Shown here: one piece after another, positions 22,169-32,258 of the stretch | Numbering within the stretch: position 1 is the stretch's first letter | How the letters are laid out: every line of letters begins with the position of its first letter | DNA from: Phycisphaerae bacterium | GTDB taxonomy: Bacteria; Planctomycetota; Phycisphaerae; Phycisphaerales; UBA1924 | NCBI GenBank assembly: GCA_014192545.1 | Contig: BJHL01000012.1 | Location: forward strand, 1-35,808 | Reading direction: 5' to 3' | DNA length: 35,808 bases | Notes under the pieces: generated by a model | Database searches by the model: none | What the model saw: only the letters and a program-made list of their open reading frames with translations | Told to the model about the DNA's origin: nothing | Translations under genes and position numbers: made by a program

Positions 22169-24270
22169 GCCTTCGCCCCTTCTCCCCTCACCAGCTTCAC
22201 ATCTTCGCTCACTTTCCCCGGCGTTCCATTCGTCCCACCCGCGCCACTGCTCCCCGCATTTATCTTCGACAAATCATCCGCCGTCACCGCTCCCAAACTC
22301 GCGAGTCCGGTCGCTTTGCCGCCGCTGATGCTCAAATGTTGCTCGGCGCGAATGCGTGCAATCGCCAGTTCGTGCGTCGTGTGATACGCGCGTCCCAGCC
22401 GCATCCAGTCAAAATCCCAACTGCGTTTGTCAACGTCGTTGCGCAGCGCGATGCGATCTCGGCGTTCCATCTTGCAGAAGTCCACCAGCATCTTGCACAG
22501 GTCCGCCGCCGCGTCCTGATAGCTTCGCCCGCGCCGCTTGAGGACGTACATGCCGCCACGATCAGGATCGGCGTATGTCTCTTGCACAAATCGCCCAAAG
22601 CCTGCCGTGTCGCTGGTCACGCTCGGAATGCCCATGGCCGCACACTCAAGGGGCGTGTAACCCCACGGCTCATACATGCTCGGGAAGATGCCCAAATGCG
22701 TGCCGCGTACGAACTGGTCGTAGTCCATGCTCCAGAGGCGATTGGTCGGCGTGATGAAATCGGGGTGATAGACAATCTTCACCGGGTCTTCAGCGCGATT
22801 GAAAAGTTGCAAGTTGCGGATGTACGTCAGCAGCGGGTCCTTGTCTTCGTCTTGCAGCAAATGCGTCACGACCATGGGTAAACCATGATGCTTGAACGCG
22901 CTCTGCGCACGCCGATACCGCAGCATCCAGTATTCTTCGACGAGGTCGTCGAGCTTCAATGCGCCGCCGCCAGCCGCTCGCTTGAAGAGCCGCTCGGCCA
23001 CACCTTCGCTGATCTTCTCACACACTTCGTCAAGGTCGTTGAGGATGCCGCGTTTCTCCATCGCCAGCGGATTGATCGCCTGCGTCGCACGCTTGGTGAT
23101 GATGAAGAAGACCACGTTTTTGTTGATGCGCTGGCTCTTGAGTTCAGCGTTCAGCCGGGCCATGGCCTCCAGACACAAATCAAACCCCTTGTTTCGCGGC
23201 TCAAATCGGCCGCTCGTGAAGATGTAGATCGTGTTGTCAAGATCAAACTGGTAGCTGGGGAAGAAGTGCCCCATCGTGAAGCGGTGAATCTTCTCTTTGT
23301 ACACGCCGTGCAGCCGCTGCTGTTCGTGGCCTGCGTTGTACAAACTAATCGTCAACGCGTTGGGCGTCACCACATCCACAGGCCGGCCCAACAGATAGTT
23401 GCATTCTTCCGCCGTCACGCTGCTGACCGTCGTAAACACATGCGCGCCGTGCGCACTTGCCCGCTCGATCTTGTGCTGCGTCACCACGTTGTACTTCTTG
23501 GCTTCAAACTCATGGTCCAGCCACGGCAAGCGATCATAAAAATCATCGAGCCCGCCCGCGATATACCGCCCCAGAATCGTCGCGTGCGTCGTAAAGACCG
23601 TTGCAATCGGCAAGCCTTGCTTGCGCATCATCGGAATCGCCGGCCCCGCAAGCCATTCGTGAAAGTGGGCCACCATGGGCGTGCCGCCGCCGCCTGCTTC
23701 TTCGCGCTTGCGACACAACACCTCAAACAGCCGCCGCACCGCATCCGCAAAGCTGATGACGAAATTCACCAGACCATCTTCACCCGGCGTATCAATTCCA
23801 TGATCCGCCCACAAGCGAAACTTCGCTTCATTCAGCCGCTCCCACCCTTGCCAATGCTCAATCAGCAACACGCGCGGCCGACCCGGCACCATCCAGCGAC
23901 CATGATGCACATGCAGCCCGGCCCCGCGCAGTTCTTCGAGTGCCGCCAGCAACCAGCCACTCGCCGGCAACTCCTCAAACTCCACCTGCGCCTTGGCCCC
24001 TTCCCACGGACCAATCAGGCAATAGCCATCGCCCCAGCGCTGCGTCATCAGCGGAGCCTTGCTGCGAATAACCTGATAAATCCCGCCGACTTGATTGCAC
24101 ACTTCCGTCGAAATCTCAAACAGCAGCGGCCCGCTCCCGCTACTGGCACTACTGACACCACTAGACGCAGCCACGCCATGGCCCGCAAGCATGCTGGCCA
24201 CGCTCGCCGCCGTCAGCGAAGCCTTGTGATCCCGACTCGCCGGGTCCGATTGAAGATTGCGATCAGCCAT
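22165..24270 (-). CDS. Glycogen synthase, GT3 (eukaryote-like) family
   Basis: A 701-residue glycosyltransferase. After a low-complexity N-terminus of ~40 residues it shows [20 protein letters not shown], the GT3 hallmark (E-x-x-x-K/Q-V-G-G-I-Y), then [40 protein letters not shown] and the C-terminal [16 protein letters not shown]...TSDTAGFG nucleotide-sugar site. GT3 enzymes extend alpha-1,4-glucan, normally from UDP-glucose; they occur in animals, fungi and some bacteria and differ from the usual GT5 GlgA. Start 24270 follows GGAG. It overlaps rnhA by four bases. Apart from GAPDH on the other side of the gap, no other carbon-storage gene is nearby. Confidence 0.92.
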   Translation of the reverse strand: MADRNLQSDPASRDHKASLTAASVASMLAGHGVAASSGVSSASSGSGPLLFEISTEVCNQVGGIYQVIRSKAPLMTQRWGDGYCLIGPWEGAKAQVEFEELPASGWLLAALEELRGAGLHVHHGRWMVPGRPRVLLIEHWQGWERLNEAKFRLWADHGIDTPGEDGLVNFVISFADAVRRLFEVLCRKREEAGGGGTPMVAHFHEWLAGPAIPMMRKQGLPIATVFTTHATILGRYIAGGLDDFYDRLPWLDHEFEAKKYNVVTQHKIERASAHGAHVFTTVSSVTAEECNYLLGRPVDVVTPNALTISLYNAGHEQQRLHGVYKEKIHRFTMGHFFPSYQFDLDNTIYIFTSGRFEPRNKGFDLCLEAMARLNAELKSQRINKNVVFFIITKRATQAINPLAMEKRGILNDLDEVCEKISEGVAERLFKRAAGGGALKLDDLVEEYWMLRYRRAQSAFKHHGLPMVVTHLLQDEDKDPLLTYIRNLQLFNRAEDPVKIVYHPDFITPTNRLWSMDYDQFVRGTHLGIFPSMYEPWGYTPLECAAMGIPSVTSDTAGFGRFVQETYADPDRGGMYVLKRRGRSYQDAAADLCKMLVDFCKMERRDRIALRNDVDKRSWDFDWMRLGRAYHTTHELAIARIRAEQHLSISGGKATGLASLGAVTADDLSKINAGSSGAGGTNGTPGKVSEDVKLVRGEGAKA

Positions 24271-24421
24271 AAAGCTCCAGACAAAGGTTGGTGTACAGGA
24301 TACCAAGGTTGTCTAGCCCAACGGACAACCGCCCCAGCGCAAGTCTTGCACAAGGGAAAGGCACAATCACACATCTGCGATGCCCGCAGAAAGAGGTCGC
24401 GGAGGGGCGGAGAGGAGCGCA
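24271..24421. other. Intergenic region between glycogen synthase and the plus-strand genes
   Basis: The first part of a ~450-base stretch (24271-24720) without a firm gene. It should hold the minus-strand promoter for glycogen synthase and one for the rightward transcript that ends at 24625, but no well-spaced promoter could be named. Confidence 0.35.
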
Positions 24422-24537
24422 ATGAATTCGCTGGCCCCGTCAGCGACATCATCACCATCAACTTTGGCCGCATGGGCGCGGGGCTCAGCGTGCAAGGCGG
24501 CAGCGTGGAAGAAACCGCGAAGAAGGATGCGGCGTAA
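24422..24537 (+). other. Doubtful small ORF (or small RNA) ahead of a terminator
   Basis: An ATG at 24422 has a good ribosome-site context (GGAGAGGAGCGCA), but its own frame reads poorly. The frame one base over reads NEFAGPVSDIITINFGR... to ...SVEETAKKDAA and stops at 24537, with consistently G/C third positions, as real genes here have. That frame has no ATG upstream in reach. Either a base is missing near 24424, or a rare start (for example TTG near 24346) is used, or this is only an RNA. The terminator at 24601 shows something is transcribed rightward here. Confidence 0.3.
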
Positions 24538-24600
24538 GCATCGCCGGTTGCGTATCATCTAGCGTCCAACAACCGATGACCCCCTTTGGGCGGCTGAGCC

Positions 24601-24625
24601 GGGCAACCGATCGGTCGCCCTTTTT
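24601..24625 (+). terminator. Rho-independent terminator
   Basis: GGGCAACCGA / TCGGTCGCCC forms a 10-base stem with one A-C mismatch (the central pairs would open as the loop), directly followed by TTTTT. It ends a rightward transcript that starts left of it, where only the doubtful small ORF is found. Confidence 0.75.
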
Positions 24626-24720
24626 CGTTGGCATGTTGCCCCGCCCCGCCTGTGTCCTGCAGGGGCCATGCGAACTTGCAGCTTGCACGAACGCTCGCGC
24701 TGGCCGGTGTAGCATTCATC

Positions 24721-25353
24721 ATGATGCTCAGCCGCACAAATTTGTCATGGGTGCTTTTTGCGACCTGCGGTGCAAGCTGCTTGCTTTGCGCGTGCGCAGC
24801 AACTCCAGCTCCCAAGCCCGGGAATGTTGCTGCAAACACAGACACCCCGCGCACCGCGCCACGTGATTTGCGGCTGAGAACAGTCGAATCGCGTCCCTCG
24901 CCTTCCGGCGAAGGCACCGTCAAGGTCGTCGTCGATCAAGGAATGCAAAAGTTCAGCGAGACTGCCATCACCGTGATGACTGGCGGCCTCTTCGAGGGCT
25001 TCGGCCACGACGGAAAGACAGGCGCGCTGACCAGCATCGAACTCTCCTGCGCCGCCCCATCCATCACGCTGCCGCGCGGCCGGTACGTTTGCTCGCAAGT
25101 TGTCATCGACGAAAACGGCTGCCTCAATCAGATCATCAATCCCATCCGCGCCGACGACGCAACCTTCGATGGCTGCCGTGTGTGGCTATTGCTCGATCGC
25201 GAGTCGATCCAAATTGCCTGCAAGTACAAGGGCACTGACACCATCGACCCCGCCGTCGCGACATGCGAACTCACCATGCTCCCCGACACCATGCTTGCCA
25301 ACACCAACCTGCTAACCCTCGAAGCAACACGAGTCGCACCCCAACAACCCTAA
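24721..25353 (+). CDS. Putative lipoprotein, unknown
   Basis: About 210 residues. From MMLSRTNLSW there is a hydrophobic leader (WVLFATCGASCLLCAC) with lipobox-like L-C-A-C, so Lgt processing and outer- or inner-membrane anchoring are likely. The mature part has a Pro/Thr-rich linker, then a compact domain with VKVVVDQGMQKFSETAITV and several cysteines (ELSCAAP, RYVCSQV, GCLNQ, GCRVW, ACKYK, TCELT). I recognise no family. The start is uncertain: no clear ribosome site precedes 24721, and an upstream in-frame start at 24628 is possible but crosses unlikely sequence. Confidence 0.6.
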   Translation: MMLSRTNLSWVLFATCGASCLLCACAATPAPKPGNVAANTDTPRTAPRDLRLRTVESRPSPSGEGTVKVVVDQGMQKFSETAITVMTGGLFEGFGHDGKTGALTSIELSCAAPSITLPRGRYVCSQVVIDENGCLNQIINPIRADDATFDGCRVWLLLDRESIQIACKYKGTDTIDPAVATCELTMLPDTMLANTNLLTLEATRVAPQQP

Positions 25354-25464
25354 ACCACCCGATCACCTTCTCACCCCTTCACCCACGCACTCGCTCGCCC
25401 CACTCACCCCTCTGCGTCCTCCGCACACCCTCCGCCCCTCCGCGACCCGCCTTGCCCCCGCTAA

Positions 25465-26562
<1,098 letters not shown>

Positions 26563-26643
26563 TTCGACGCCGACGCCGGACCTGAGGCTTTGCGAAGGTC
26601 CGGATCGAACTACCAACTACTTCCAAACCAAAGCTGCAACCAC

Positions 26644-26691
26644 AAAAGGCCCGCGATTCACCCATAAACCATGGAGAATCGCGGGCCTTTT
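26644..26691. terminator. Bidirectional terminator after gap
   Basis: AAAAGGCCCGCGATTC / GAATCGCGGGCCTTTT is a perfect 16-bp stem with a 16-base loop. With A- and T-runs at either end it can stop gap (plus) and the dockerin-bearing gene ending at 26764 (minus). Confidence 0.9.
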
Positions 26692-26763
26692 CACTATTCA
26701 CAGCATCGCACGTCGTCTCGTGATGCTCGTTGAAATCACGAGAGTGGTCGATGCGTGTTGACT

Positions 26764-27636
26764 TCAGCACTCGCCGCCTGCCAGCACCGTGAAGAAATCG
26801 ATGACATCCTGATCTTCCGGAAAGACACCGTTGTTATTGAAATCGATGTCGTTGCAGACGCCCGTCGGACACTCGGCACCTGCGAGCACGTTGAAGAAAT
26901 CAATCACGTCCTGATCTTCGGGGAAGACTTCGTTCTGGTTGAAGTCGATGTTGTCGCAGGCAACACCCGGCGTTGAGATCGTCACGTTGTCGTAGGCGAT
27001 GTCAAAGAAGCTTGGAACATAAGCGAAACCGGGCTCCATCGTCGAAAAGTGAACTTCGTCGACACCTGCCAGCACGTTCGCGAACGTGCGACCCGGGGCC
27101 AATCGCGGCTCGAATGTCGTCGGGTCTTCTGCGCCGGTGCCGCCCCAGCCTGCGGGCAGCGCCGCACTCGTCGGGTCGAAAGTCACCGAGAAGGTCTGCC
27201 AGTCTTCGAAGCTGCCCGTCACTTCGCCCAAAACCTTGAAAACAGACACGTACGGATAGTTTGCTGGCGGATTGTCGTAATCGCGCAGCTCGATCACGAC
27301 ATTGCGAGGGACCGGGTTGCCGAAGAAGTTCAGAATCGAGAACACCTTCACGTCCGTACTCATCGTGATCTGATTGCCGTAGCGAGACAGATTGCCCAGG
27401 AACGCAGCGTTGCTACTTGTGCGCAGTTCCAAGCCCCACGTGTCCACGAAATTCGCCCAGTGCAGATTTCCACCTGGATTTCCGCCGGTCGCATCCGGCA
27501 AATCGTGCCCGTTTGCCACCCATCCCTGATTGCCGTTCTCGAACGTCACGCGCGTCGTCGCGGCGGATGCGGTCATCGCCGTCATAGCCCAGCCCGCGCA
27601 CATGGCAACCGCCAACCAAGCTCTTTCACGCTTCAT
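26764..27636 (-). CDS. Secreted protein with a laminin-B-like domain and two GC-type dockerin-like modules
   Basis: A 290-residue exported protein. AGGAG at a 7-base spacing supports the start at 27636, which gives a signal peptide (MKRERAWLAVAMCAGWAMTA...ASA). Residues ~28-215 look like a jelly-roll carbohydrate- or laminin-B-type domain: FENGNQGW, GGNPGGNLHW, FLGNLSRYGNQITMS, then VIELRDYD and FANVLAGVDEVHFS. The last ~65 residues are two Cys-flanked dockerin-like modules (NIDFNQNEVFPEDQD and DIDFNNNGVFPEDQD, each followed by a VLAG tail), as in the genes at 232 and 28142. The domain name is a pattern judgement. The partner of the modules is unknown. Confidence 0.85.
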   Translation of the reverse strand: MKRERAWLAVAMCAGWAMTAMTASAATTRVTFENGNQGWVANGHDLPDATGGNPGGNLHWANFVDTWGLELRTSSNAAFLGNLSRYGNQITMSTDVKVFSILNFFGNPVPRNVVIELRDYDNPPANYPYVSVFKVLGEVTGSFEDWQTFSVTFDPTSAALPAGWGGTGAEDPTTFEPRLAPGRTFANVLAGVDEVHFSTMEPGFAYVPSFFDIAYDNVTISTPGVACDNIDFNQNEVFPEDQDVIDFFNVLAGAECPTGVCNDIDFNNNGVFPEDQDVIDFFTVLAGGEC

Positions 27637-28052
27637 CGCAAAACTCCTGTATGGACTCGTCGCGTACCTGCAGCGGCACACCCGATGCGTCCGCTTAGCC
27701 GTACGCGACACCTACACACGCGCTCTTCACCCGCATCTTCGCAAGCAAAGCCGTTTGTTTCGTTGAGGCACGACTTCTGTCGTATAGCAGTCCTGCGCAA
27801 CCCGTTGCACGAGTGATCTCACTCGCGCACGCTCCGGCTGCGACCAACTGCGCCTGTCGGCTTGGCACTCATGCCGCCAACGTCAGTATTAAATTACCAC
27901 ACGTGTCGCCCTCTGTCAAGACGCATGGCGATGATGATGTGGAACAATATCGATGTCGCGTGCGTTGCTGCCACGCCCACGATCGGGTGCATGACTCACA
28001 GGTGATGATCCGTAGGAATTGCCACCCGTACCGAGAAAATCGGCAACCAAAC
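27637..28052. other. Intergenic region between two dockerin-bearing genes
   Basis: This should hold the promoter of the minus-strand gene starting at 27636. The stretch 27880-28010 is somewhat AT-richer. No gene and no well-spaced promoter was identified. Confidence 0.35.
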
Positions 28053-28080
28053 AAAAAAACGGCACTTTCGTGCCGTTTTT
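28053..28080. terminator. Bidirectional terminator after the 773-residue dockerin-bearing gene
   Basis: AAAACGGCA-CTTTCG-TGCCGTTTT with A- and T-runs on both sides lies 62 bases past the stop at 28142. It is a strong intrinsic terminator on either strand. Confidence 0.88.
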
Positions 28081-28141
28081 CATGCTTGCTTGATTATGCA
28101 AGGTTGTGTCGTTGCATCAAGATGCAACTGACGCGGACGAC

Positions 28142-30463
28142 TTAGCCGCCGCAGGTGGCGGGGGTGCCGCCAGCCAGGACGTCGAAGAAGTCAATAACAT
28201 CTTGGTCTTCGGGGAAGACGCCGTTGTTGTTGAAGTCGATGTCTTGGCAGCCCAGGACCGCATCGCAGGTGGCGGGAGTGCCACCGGCGAGGACGTCGAA
28301 GAAGTCGATCACGTCTTGATCTTCGGGGAAGACGCCGTTCTGGTTGAAGTCGATGGAGTTGCAACCAACTTCACCGCCGCCCGAGAGCGAGATGAACTGC
28401 GTGCCAGGAATCGTCGTCAGGTCAAGCGTGCTGCTCTCGCCGAGGTTGGTCTCGAAGAAAGTCGCGCCGCTATCGATGCCGCCGATGATCTGGTTCGAGA
28501 TGTTGCTGTAGTCGCTGCTGGCGATGAAGCCGGCAACCTTCAGGTCGCTCACGCCGTCCCAGCCCAGTTCGCTGATGGCGATGTCGATTTCGACGCCCGT
28601 CGTCACTGCAACTGCGCCGCTGACGGACGCACCAGCGCCAACGCCAGTCACGCCGGCGATGTTGTTGTTGTCAACTGCGACCTTGATGAGGCCAGCTGGG
28701 CCGGGCGTAACAGGTGCAATCGGCGGGTTGAGCACGCTGAAGGGCGCGTATGTCGTGCGAGGACCTGCATCGGTATTGGGAATGAAGTCAGCGTTCGTGA
28801 AGTCACTCGCGTTGGCGCGGGTGCCGGGGAACGTGATGGGGTCGTTGCTGGACTTCTGACCGCCGTTGTCGGCCGAGAACTCGATTTGGAAGCCTGAAAT
28901 CTCATCGCGGCCATTGGTCCGCAGCACAGCGGCGTTGGCATACACCTCAACTGGGTTGTTGCCATTGCCCACGCGGAGGACGTAATCCGCCGCGAAGCCT
29001 TCGTCAAACTTCAGACCAGCGCCAGCGATTGCAACCGGTGGATCGCCAGCGGTTGCGCCGTTGCTGCCTGCACCCATGCGATTGAGGCCGTTGTTGGCGT
29101 CAAAGCCAGGGTTGCGAACCGGGCTTGATTGACCGAACAGTTGGTTCTGACCTTCGCCAGGAATGCTGTCGAAGAAAAGAACGAGGCCGTTGAAGTTGGT
29201 TTCAAGGTTGCCACCAAGGTGGATCTTGAGACGATCGTCCGCCGTGGAGGGCGTGCCGTTATCGTCAACGTAGCTGTGGAGGTTGCTGATTTCGCTGCCG
29301 CCCGAGAGGTCGCGGCTGGGAATCAGGCTGACGCCCACCGGCGCGCCGTCAACGCCGATGATGTTGGCGTTGTTGATCACAGCCTTGACAGGCGTGGTCG
29401 TGCCAGCGATCACGCCGCCAGCGCCGCCGCCCAGCGTGCCGGTGTTGGGGACCAGAGCGGTGTTGGTGCCGATGTAGCTCGCGTTGCCGCCTGTGTTGGT
29501 GGCCGTGAGCGTGAGGAAATCCCAGTATTGGTCGTTGCCGTTGCTGTTCATGATGAACAGGTAATCAGCATCGAACGTGTTGTCGAACTTCAGGCCGCCC
29601 GTGGTCACGCCAGTTGTCGTGCTGAACGAGCCGCCTACCTGGTTGGTCCAGCCAAAGCCCCAGTCAGCGTTGTACGGACCAGCCGCTGCGTTGGTGCTCA
29701 GCATGCGCTGCTGGCCACCCGCGACGGTGTCAAAGAAGAGCGCCATGCGGTTGAAGCCGGCCCAGTTGCCGCCGATGAAGAGATAGAGAATGTCGTCGGT
29801 CGTGTCGGCAGCCGTGCCGTTGTCATACACGCGAGCGTACAGGTTATCCAATTCGCTACCGCCCGAGGCGTTGACGATGGGGTTGGTGTTGTTGCTCAGG
29901 CTTGTGTAGTTGCTCTGCACCCACTGACGGCTGCCGGCCCAGAAGCCGCCCGTGCCGCCGGGAACGCCGCCATCGAGCACGCCGTCAAGCGTGGGCTGCG
30001 TGCTGACGCGCGTTGCGCTCAGGGTCAGGAACTGGTTGCCGGGGAAGACGGCGTTGTTGCTGAAGTCAACGTTGCGGCCGTTGCCCAGCGCGGGGTGGCC
30101 ACCGCTGAAGGGCGTGCCGTTGTACGTGCCGCTGGAGGGCAGCGGATCAGCGCCAATGACTTGGTTGCTGAGGCCGTTGCCCGGACCAAACACAGCCGTC
30201 AGGCGAATGTTGTTGATGGCGGGGTTGCCCAGGCCAGCGAGGGGAATTGCAAACTCGAGGCCGGTCGTCACCGCTTCTGGGTTGCCAGCGGTGCCCAGCG
30301 AGCCAGGGACGTTGTCGCCGTAGCTGGTGGGCTGATTGTTAACCCAACGCTCAACGTAGTTGGCATTGTCGCGAATGCCGTTGGGCTCAACAGCGCTGAC
30401 GGAGCCAGCCACCACAGCCAAGGTCGCGGCGGACAAAAGCAGAGACTTTCCGGAACTCTTCAT
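28142..30463 (-). CDS. Large secreted repeat protein with two GC-type dockerin-like modules
   Basis: A 773-residue exported protein. GGAGG at a 6-base spacing precedes the start at 30463, followed by a signal peptide (MKSSGKSLLLSAATLAVVAGSVSA). The body has an internal duplication: GGSELDNLYARVYDNG...LYLFIGGNWAGFNRMALFFD...GLKFDNTFDADYLF is echoed by GGSEISNLHSYVDDNG...LKIHLGGNLETNFNGLVLFFD...GLKFDEGFAADYVL. A further pair (SNQVIGADPL... and SNQIIGGIDS..., each ending in GNQFLTLSA or GTQFISLSG) brackets it. The C-terminus carries two dockerin-like modules of the FPEDQDVIDFFDVLAGG type. No catalytic site was recognised; a surface-layer or adhesion role is conceivable. A strong terminator follows. 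Confidence 0.87.
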   Translation of the reverse strand: MKSSGKSLLLSAATLAVVAGSVSAVEPNGIRDNANYVERWVNNQPTSYGDNVPGSLGTAGNPEAVTTGLEFAIPLAGLGNPAINNIRLTAVFGPGNGLSNQVIGADPLPSSGTYNGTPFSGGHPALGNGRNVDFSNNAVFPGNQFLTLSATRVSTQPTLDGVLDGGVPGGTGGFWAGSRQWVQSNYTSLSNNTNPIVNASGGSELDNLYARVYDNGTAADTTDDILYLFIGGNWAGFNRMALFFDTVAGGQQRMLSTNAAAGPYNADWGFGWTNQVGGSFSTTTGVTTGGLKFDNTFDADYLFIMNSNGNDQYWDFLTLTATNTGGNASYIGTNTALVPNTGTLGGGAGGVIAGTTTPVKAVINNANIIGVDGAPVGVSLIPSRDLSGGSEISNLHSYVDDNGTPSTADDRLKIHLGGNLETNFNGLVLFFDSIPGEGQNQLFGQSSPVRNPGFDANNGLNRMGAGSNGATAGDPPVAIAGAGLKFDEGFAADYVLRVGNGNNPVEVYANAAVLRTNGRDEISGFQIEFSADNGGQKSSNDPITFPGTRANASDFTNADFIPNTDAGPRTTYAPFSVLNPPIAPVTPGPAGLIKVAVDNNNIAGVTGVGAGASVSGAVAVTTGVEIDIAISELGWDGVSDLKVAGFIASSDYSNISNQIIGGIDSGATFFETNLGESSTLDLTTIPGTQFISLSGGGEVGCNSIDFNQNGVFPEDQDVIDFFDVLAGGTPATCDAVLGCQDIDFNNNGVFPEDQDVIDFFDVLAGGTPATCGG

Positions 30464-31037
30464 TGCATTCCTCCAGAAGACGAGAACATTTGACGCGCGG
30501 GGGGTGCCCAAAGTTCAGCGTGAGTATGCCACACGGCACCGCCAACGCTGCTGGACCCCCGATCGCGCAAGTCTGATCTGGGTTGAATATACACGACTTT
30601 GGTGTAAATGGAACAGTGATTTTTACACTATTTCACAGATTCATTAACGTTTGCGGACGCAGGTATCCAGTGTGGCGTGCACACCAAGGCATTTCCTTGT
30701 TTTTCGGAGAATCGGCGGCAAACAAAATGCTCAAGTGTTATGCAAACACAATCAAATTGTGTCGATGCGACACTGAGTAACATATCATTTTCCACATCCG
30801 GCAACAGATGTGCAAATTCCTGCGAAAAGTATCCTCAAGTACCCTTGACGAGACCCCCAACGTCCGTGTAAGTTGCACGTATCTGAACACGTTGCTCACA
30901 CATCCGACTCGCTAAGCTCACTTGACCTGCGGCTCGTTTCGCGCAAGTCAGCTCAACGAATCGGATGTGCTCAACCGGTTTCGCGGCCGGTTGGACAAGT
31001 AGTGTGTTGATCACGCACCCCTGTGGAAGCTGAAAAA
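30464..31037. other. Long divergent intergenic region with structured leader
   Basis: 574 bases, AT-rich for this genome, between the dockerin-bearing gene (minus) and the prepilin-type gene (plus). Besides the candidate operator at 30602-30628, an inverted repeat CACATCCGA (30899-30907) / TCGGATGTG (30961-30969) and a nearby CAACCGG / CCGGTTG hairpin (about 30973-30994) lie just upstream of the plus-strand gene and could fold in its leader. No gene was identified. Confidence 0.45.
30586..30628 (-). promoter_or_regulatory. Candidate promoter/operator of the 773-residue dockerin-bearing gene
   Basis: On the minus strand TATATT (30586-30591) could be a -10 box. The -35 area is overlapped by a 7-bp inverted repeat GTGTAAA (30602-30608) / TTTACAC (30622-30628), centre-to-centre 20 bases (two helical turns), as in sites for dimeric regulators. 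The regulator is unknown. Confidence 0.3.
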
Positions 31038-32024
31038 ATGTTGAACCGCCCATCTCGTCGCACGCATGCATTCACCCTCATCGAATTGCTGGTGGTCATC
31101 GCAATTATTGCGCTGCTGATTGGGATTCTGATTCCGGCGTTGGGGAAGGCACGTCAAAGCGCTCGCACGACAAAGTGCTTGACGCAAGTCCGCGCTATGG
31201 GTCAGGCCTTCGCGTTCTATGCGAACGACTTCAAGGATTGGTACCCGATCATGCCGCCGGGACCTGTCAACAGCGGCAGCGGATTGTTTGTCGATGCCAA
31301 GCAAGAATCGCGCGGTGGACTTGCTGGTCTGTTCAGCCTTGAGCAGGAAGGGAACGCCGCTTTCTCGCAACAAACTGGCAATGAAAACTACACGAAGGGT
31401 TGGTACGGGGTCACTCCGCTGAACGACCAAGACCCGCTTGATGGTTACAACGTGAATACCAATGCTGGCGGTCCCGGGGGCTCAAAAGTCCCGCTCATGC
31501 GAAACTATCTGGACACTCTGAACATTTTGACATGTCCCTCGGACAAAGAAGACGTGTGGTACGGCGTCTCCCGCGCGCCAACACCAACCACAGGGGTTGG
31601 TGTCTACCCGGATGCGACAAACTTGATAACCTATCGCCGCACACCCCAGGCTCCCACGAACGAACTCCAAGTCGTCCAGACAAACATCAGTTTCGTGTAC
31701 ATCGTCGGGCTGTCTGCAGTTGATGCCAAGGTTGTGATGCCCGTGCCATTCTTTGGCGATGAGACCAACGGCAGCGACATTGAATTTGGTGCGTTCTACG
31801 GCGGCGGTGGCGGGAACAACACTTGGGCGGAGCGTGCCGAATCCCGCGGCCCCGGCTTCTACGGCAAGGTGGACAATCACGGCGCGGCAGGCGGCAATTT
31901 TGTCTATACCGACGGTTCAGGCCGATTCGTGACGACCAATGTTCACGAAGCGATCTTCACGGGCAACACTGCCATCAACGGCAGCAACGGCGGCAACAGC
32001 GGTCGCACTCGCACTATCGACTGA
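31038..32024 (+). CDS. Prepilin-type protein of the planctomycete kind
   Basis: A 328-residue protein with a short basic leader, cleavage before FTLIELLVVIAIIALLIGI (Phe at residue 12, Glu at mature position 5), and LIPALGKARQSART, the N-terminus common to the very large planctomycete pilin/DUF1559-like families. The soluble part contains CPSDKEDVWYG, a conserved feature of such proteins, and ends in a Gly/Asn-rich tail. These families are numerous in planctomycetes and their role (pili, secretion or surface) is mostly unknown. I start at the ATG at 31038; an in-frame GTG at 31023 is possible. It is bounded by its own terminator. Confidence 0.85.
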   Translation: MLNRPSRRTHAFTLIELLVVIAIIALLIGILIPALGKARQSARTTKCLTQVRAMGQAFAFYANDFKDWYPIMPPGPVNSGSGLFVDAKQESRGGLAGLFSLEQEGNAAFSQQTGNENYTKGWYGVTPLNDQDPLDGYNVNTNAGGPGGSKVPLMRNYLDTLNILTCPSDKEDVWYGVSRAPTPTTGVGVYPDATNLITYRRTPQAPTNELQVVQTNISFVYIVGLSAVDAKVVMPVPFFGDETNGSDIEFGAFYGGGGGNNTWAERAESRGPGFYGKVDNHGAAGGNFVYTDGSGRFVTTNVHEAIFTGNTAINGSNGGNSGRTRTID

Positions 32025-32050
32025 ATTTCAGAACTCGATCACACGCTTAC

Positions 32051-32077
32051 AAAACCGATGCCCCGGCATCGGTTTTT
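32051..32077 (+). terminator. Terminator after the prepilin-type gene
   Basis: AACCGATGCC-CC-GGCATCGGTT followed by TTT, 27 bases past the stop codon. It separates this gene from the ABC transporter genes. Confidence 0.88.
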
Positions 32078-32258
32078 CTGTTCGTACCCCCACGCGCACT
32101 CTTCGCACCTTCGCGCGAAGTTGCTTGCAGCAATCCCACCATTCCCCCACTTTCTTGGCCGATTTCCAACACTTTCGCCTCCCACTGCGATATGCTTGCC
32201 CCCTTCACACTCGCACTCCGCGAGCGCGTGATTGCGATTGGTTGTGGGAGACTGATGC

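Noticed and set aside
22885..24537. 550-codon plus-strand open frame opposite the glycogen synthase gene
   Set aside because: It is antisense of a clear GT3 enzyme; its Arg/His-rich product is typical of a shadow frame. Only its last ~40 codons lie outside and are discussed separately.
24555..24625. Possible riboswitch (for example a cyclic-di-GMP type)
   Set aside because: The conserved core bases of known classes could not be matched; only the terminator is supported.
29129..30493. 454-codon plus-strand open frame opposite the large dockerin-bearing gene
   Set aside because: Antisense shadow in GC-rich DNA; the minus-strand reading has a signal peptide, ribosome site and recognisable modules.
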